The notes beneath the pieces are model-generated. The model ran no database searches, was not told the DNA's origin, and saw nothing but the letters and a program-made list of their open reading frames with translations. Below are positions 62,356 through 64,000 of a DNA stretch of 64,000 nucleotides, piece after piece (positions within the stretch are counted from its first letter, which is position 1; each line of letters starts with the position of its first letter). The stretch covers positions 13,405 through 77,404 of the forward strand of contig DPKJ01000002.1 in NCBI GenBank assembly GCA_003542575.1, read 5' to 3'. The stretch is from Rikenellaceae bacterium (GTDB lineage: Bacteria > Bacteroidota > Bacteroidia > Bacteroidales > UBA932). Both the position numbers and the translations under genes were made by a program.

Positions 62356-63201
62356 AAGATGAAAAAAATATTATCAATAATATCTGTACTCTCGTTGTTT
62401 TTACTTTACTCTTGCGAGAAAAATGTAATTACATACGATCACTCAGATTTGGACGAAAACGCTTTTGCGCAGGTAAGACTTGTGTACGATTTACCACTAG
62501 TAACATCTACTACACACAACATTACCCTGCTAAAGTATAACGATCAGATATACTCTCAGGTAGGTACTGCTCTTGGAAGTATTCTTCCTAACAGTATTGC
62601 CAAATACCACAGAATTCCTATAGGTGCAAATAAGGTTGATGCCTTTAAGGGTGCCGGCAAGGATGTGGTTGCATACTCAAGCAACTTCACTGTTGCAAAG
62701 GGTAAATGGAGCGCTTTTATTTACAACGAAAGTCAACCGCCACTTCTTGTACAAGATCCTGAAGAGTACCAGACCGGCCATCCATGGAATGACACAGTTG
62801 CCTATATTCGTTTTGTTAACCTTTTCCACAAAGCTGACGGAGTTACTCCATTTGGCAGGCTTACTCTTAAGGGTGTAAGAACTGTTGGAGGTGTTACAAC
62901 TTATATTGACATAGCTTCTGCAAATTACATGGAGGCTTCTGACTATATGCCGTACACTTTGGACAGAAAAGGAATAGCAGTTTGGTCAGGAACTGAATCA
63001 TCAATGGTGTTTGCTTTATTTGACGCCAGCGGTCAGCAGTTAACCCATTTTGCAACAACATCTGCAACGACAAAAACTGCTCACTCTGTATCGGGATATT
63101 CCTTAACAAAAGGTGTTAACTATATATTCCACCTGAACGGTAAAGAGGGTACCAATAACGCAACACAGGCAATACGTGTAAGCACGATTGCTGTAAACTA
63201 A
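62356..63201 (+). CDS. DUF4397 domain lipoprotein
   Basis: 281 residues from the ATG at 62356; an ATG at 62335 is in frame but the shorter start gives a clean lipoprotein signal (MKKILSIISVLSLFLLYSC). Two Ig-like DUF4397 units follow (AQVRLVYDLPLVTSTTHNIT, TVAYIRFVNLFHKADGVTPF with GRLTLKGVRTVGGVTTYIDI). DUF4397 proteins are surface or periplasmic and of unknown function; here it is the third gene of the SusCD operon and may bind the same ligand. Confidence 0.86.
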   Translation, partial: KMKKILSIISVLSLFLLYSCEKNVITYDHSDLDENAFAQVRLVYDLPLVTSTTHNITLLKYNDQIYSQVGTALGSILPNSIAKYHRIPIGANKVDAFKGAGKDVVAYSSNFTVAKGKWSAFIYNESQPPLLVQDPEEYQTGHPWNDTVAYIRFVNLFHKADGVTPFGRLTLKGVRTVGGVTTYIDIASANYMEASDYMPYTLDRKGIAVWSGTESSMVFALFDASGQQLTHFATTSATTKTAHSVSGYSLTKGVNYIFHLNGKEGTNNATQAIRVSTIAVN

Positions 63202-63207
63202 AATGGT

Positions 63208-63714
63208 ATGAAAAAAGTACTTTTAGCAGCATTAATTTTGATTTTTCCGTTTGCTTTTATCTCGGCCCAGAGTAAAAAGGCAGAGAAAGAGGCAGAGGGT
63301 ATTGCAAAGTTCGAAAAGGCAAAAGCCGCAATAGAGGCTAAAGAATTTGTTGTGGTTCCTGACTCCTATGAAAAAAGTGACGGGTCCCCCGAAACTAACA
63401 CTGACGAGGCCAATTTCCTCTCTTTTGAAGATGGCAGCATATTTCTGCAAGGTATGATTATCTGTGGAAACAGCTACACCAACAAAACAGCAGTAAACAG
63501 TTTTGATCAGAAGTTAGATAAAAAGGGGAATCTGTCAATTACAATGCAGGTTTCAGGTAGTGCAATAACTGCAAGGATCGAGATTCAGATGAGAAAGGGA
63601 GGTAATTACGCTGATATTATCGTAACACCAACCAAAGGGGTAGCCCGAAAATTCTCAGGTGAGATCGTCCCTAAATCAGAAGCAAAGTACTACAAAAGAC
63701 CAAATGTAGTGTAG
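63208..63714 (+). CDS. DUF4251 domain-containing secreted protein
   Basis: 168 residues. Signal peptide (MKKVLLAALILIFPFAFISA), then a charged helical segment (KKAEKEAEGIAKFEKAKAAI) and a beta-rich domain (KEFVVVPDSYEK, NFLSFEDGSIFLQGMI, RIEIQMRKGGNYADIIVTPT). The pattern agrees with DUF4251 of Bacteroidota, which has no known function. It is 6 bp after the DUF4397 gene and ends the operon ahead of a terminator. Confidence 0.82.
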   Translation: MKKVLLAALILIFPFAFISAQSKKAEKEAEGIAKFEKAKAAIEAKEFVVVPDSYEKSDGSPETNTDEANFLSFEDGSIFLQGMIICGNSYTNKTAVNSFDQKLDKKGNLSITMQVSGSAITARIEIQMRKGGNYADIIVTPTKGVARKFSGEIVPKSEAKYYKRPNVV

Positions 63715-63737
63715 AACTGCTTTAATATTCAATTAAA

Positions 63738-63767
63738 GGCCACTCCTAACGGGGTGGTCTTTTTTTA
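63738..63767 (+). terminator. Terminator of the SusCD operon
   Basis: GGCCACTCC (63738-63746) pairs with GGGGTGGTC (63751-63759) over nine positions including two G-U pairs, loop TAAC, followed by a run of seven T. It closes the four-gene operon. Confidence 0.88.
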
Positions 63768-63788
63768 TTGGGATAATGCACAGTTGTT

Positions 63789-63881
63789 CTAGAACCAATA
63801 ACTATTAAAGTTTAGCCAATAATTATCGCTCTTAGGAGCTTCTATTCCTGTTTCACCTGCTATATGTTCGTGTTCATTCAT
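63789..63881 (-). CDS. Possible 30-residue peptide, unknown
   Basis: An ORF (ATG complementary to 63879-63881, stop TAG at 63789-63791) encodes MNEHEHIAGETGIEAPKSDN followed by YWLNFNSYWF. An AAAGAAAG purine stretch precedes the ATG. The peptide is charged at the start and aromatic at the end, with no recognised family. It may be a chance ORF, a remnant of a larger gene, or a small peptide gene; support is weak. Confidence 0.25.
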   Translation of the reverse strand: MNEHEHIAGETGIEAPKSDNYWLNFNSYWF

Positions 63882-63951
63882 CTTTCTTTTACACATACTA
63901 ATTTTCGGAATAGATTTATACCGGCTTTAAAAATCCCATAAACAACACATA

Positions 63952-64000
63952 ATGAGAGGATTAAGTCATGATAATCACGAACCCGAACAAATAAAATATA
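63952..64000 (+). CDS. Possible start of a gene running off the window
   Basis: An ATG at 63952 opens a frame of 16 codons (MRGLSHDNHEPEQIKY) without a stop before the window end. A near -7 match (TAGATTTA) lies about 40 bp upstream. Too little sequence to judge. Confidence 0.25.
   Translation, partial: MRGLSHDNHEPEQIKY

Overview
The window looks like chromosome of a low-GC Bacteroidales-type Bacteroidota. Evidence: a SusC/SusD pair, an ECF sigma factor followed by an anti-sigma-like/beta-barrel protein, a nucleoside kinase with a TGS domain, many lipoproteins, and repeated promoters of the Bacteroidetes type (-7 TAnnTTTG, sometimes with a -33 TTTG 18-19 bp upstream). Shine-Dalgarno sequences are rare. 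No tRNA, rRNA, insertion sequence, prophage or CRISPR array was recognised, and genus cannot be decided from the sequence.

Layout. 1-3.3 kb: the start of a beta-barrel protein gene and a large Ig-repeat/ice-binding-like lipoprotein. 3.4-7.3 kb: a minus-strand envelope-stress-like cluster (AI-2E permease, holin-like, YtxH, cupin, a tiny lmo0937-type protein) with two paralogous AraC-type regulators that begin with a CxxC heavy-metal-domain-like segment. 7.3-9.8 kb: a structured 620-bp intergenic region, a small ferredoxin, and a TPR protein with a membrane segment and helix-turn-helix. 10.4-15.3 kb: leuA-leuC-leuD-leuB behind a leucine-rich leader peptide and attenuator. 15.5-24.9 kb: Yip1, GH16, DUF5050, nuclease, YqaE, sensor kinase, flippase-like protein, panD-panC, Asp/Glu racemase and a PfkB kinase. 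24.9-33.6 kb: GHL10 lipoprotein, deoxynucleoside kinase, pcm, MBL hydrolase, lytic transglycosylase, uvrA, nucleoside kinase. 33.7-48.8 kb: cell-envelope genes (EnvC-like, TPR, ECF sigma and partner, GT2, murF, dut, Wzx-like flippase, patatin/beta-barrel, cyclophilin, MlaF-MlaE, kdtA). 49-51.6 kb: a TonB-dependent receptor directly under an FMN riboswitch. 52-54.9 kb: rplM-rpsI-rpsB-tsf. 55-57.2 kb: dusB, lpxK. 57.4-63.7 kb: a SusC-SusD-DUF4397-DUF4251 operon.

Most notable: (1) the FMN riboswitch on an outer-membrane receptor gene, which predicts a flavin-uptake receptor; (2) a complete leu attenuator (28-residue peptide with eight Leu codons, antiterminator and terminator); (3) paired CxxC-AraC regulators in the stress cluster; (4) a perfect 11-bp inverted repeat over the start codon of the TPR/HTH gene; (5) a repetitive Ala/Val/Glu/Pro tail on ribosomal protein S2; (6) terminators built partly from codons of the convergent neighbour. 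Four small genes, including the leader peptide and a very doubtful 30-codon ORF, were found by direct reading of intergenic sequence. Several starts were moved downstream because a -7 element lies inside the longer reading frame.
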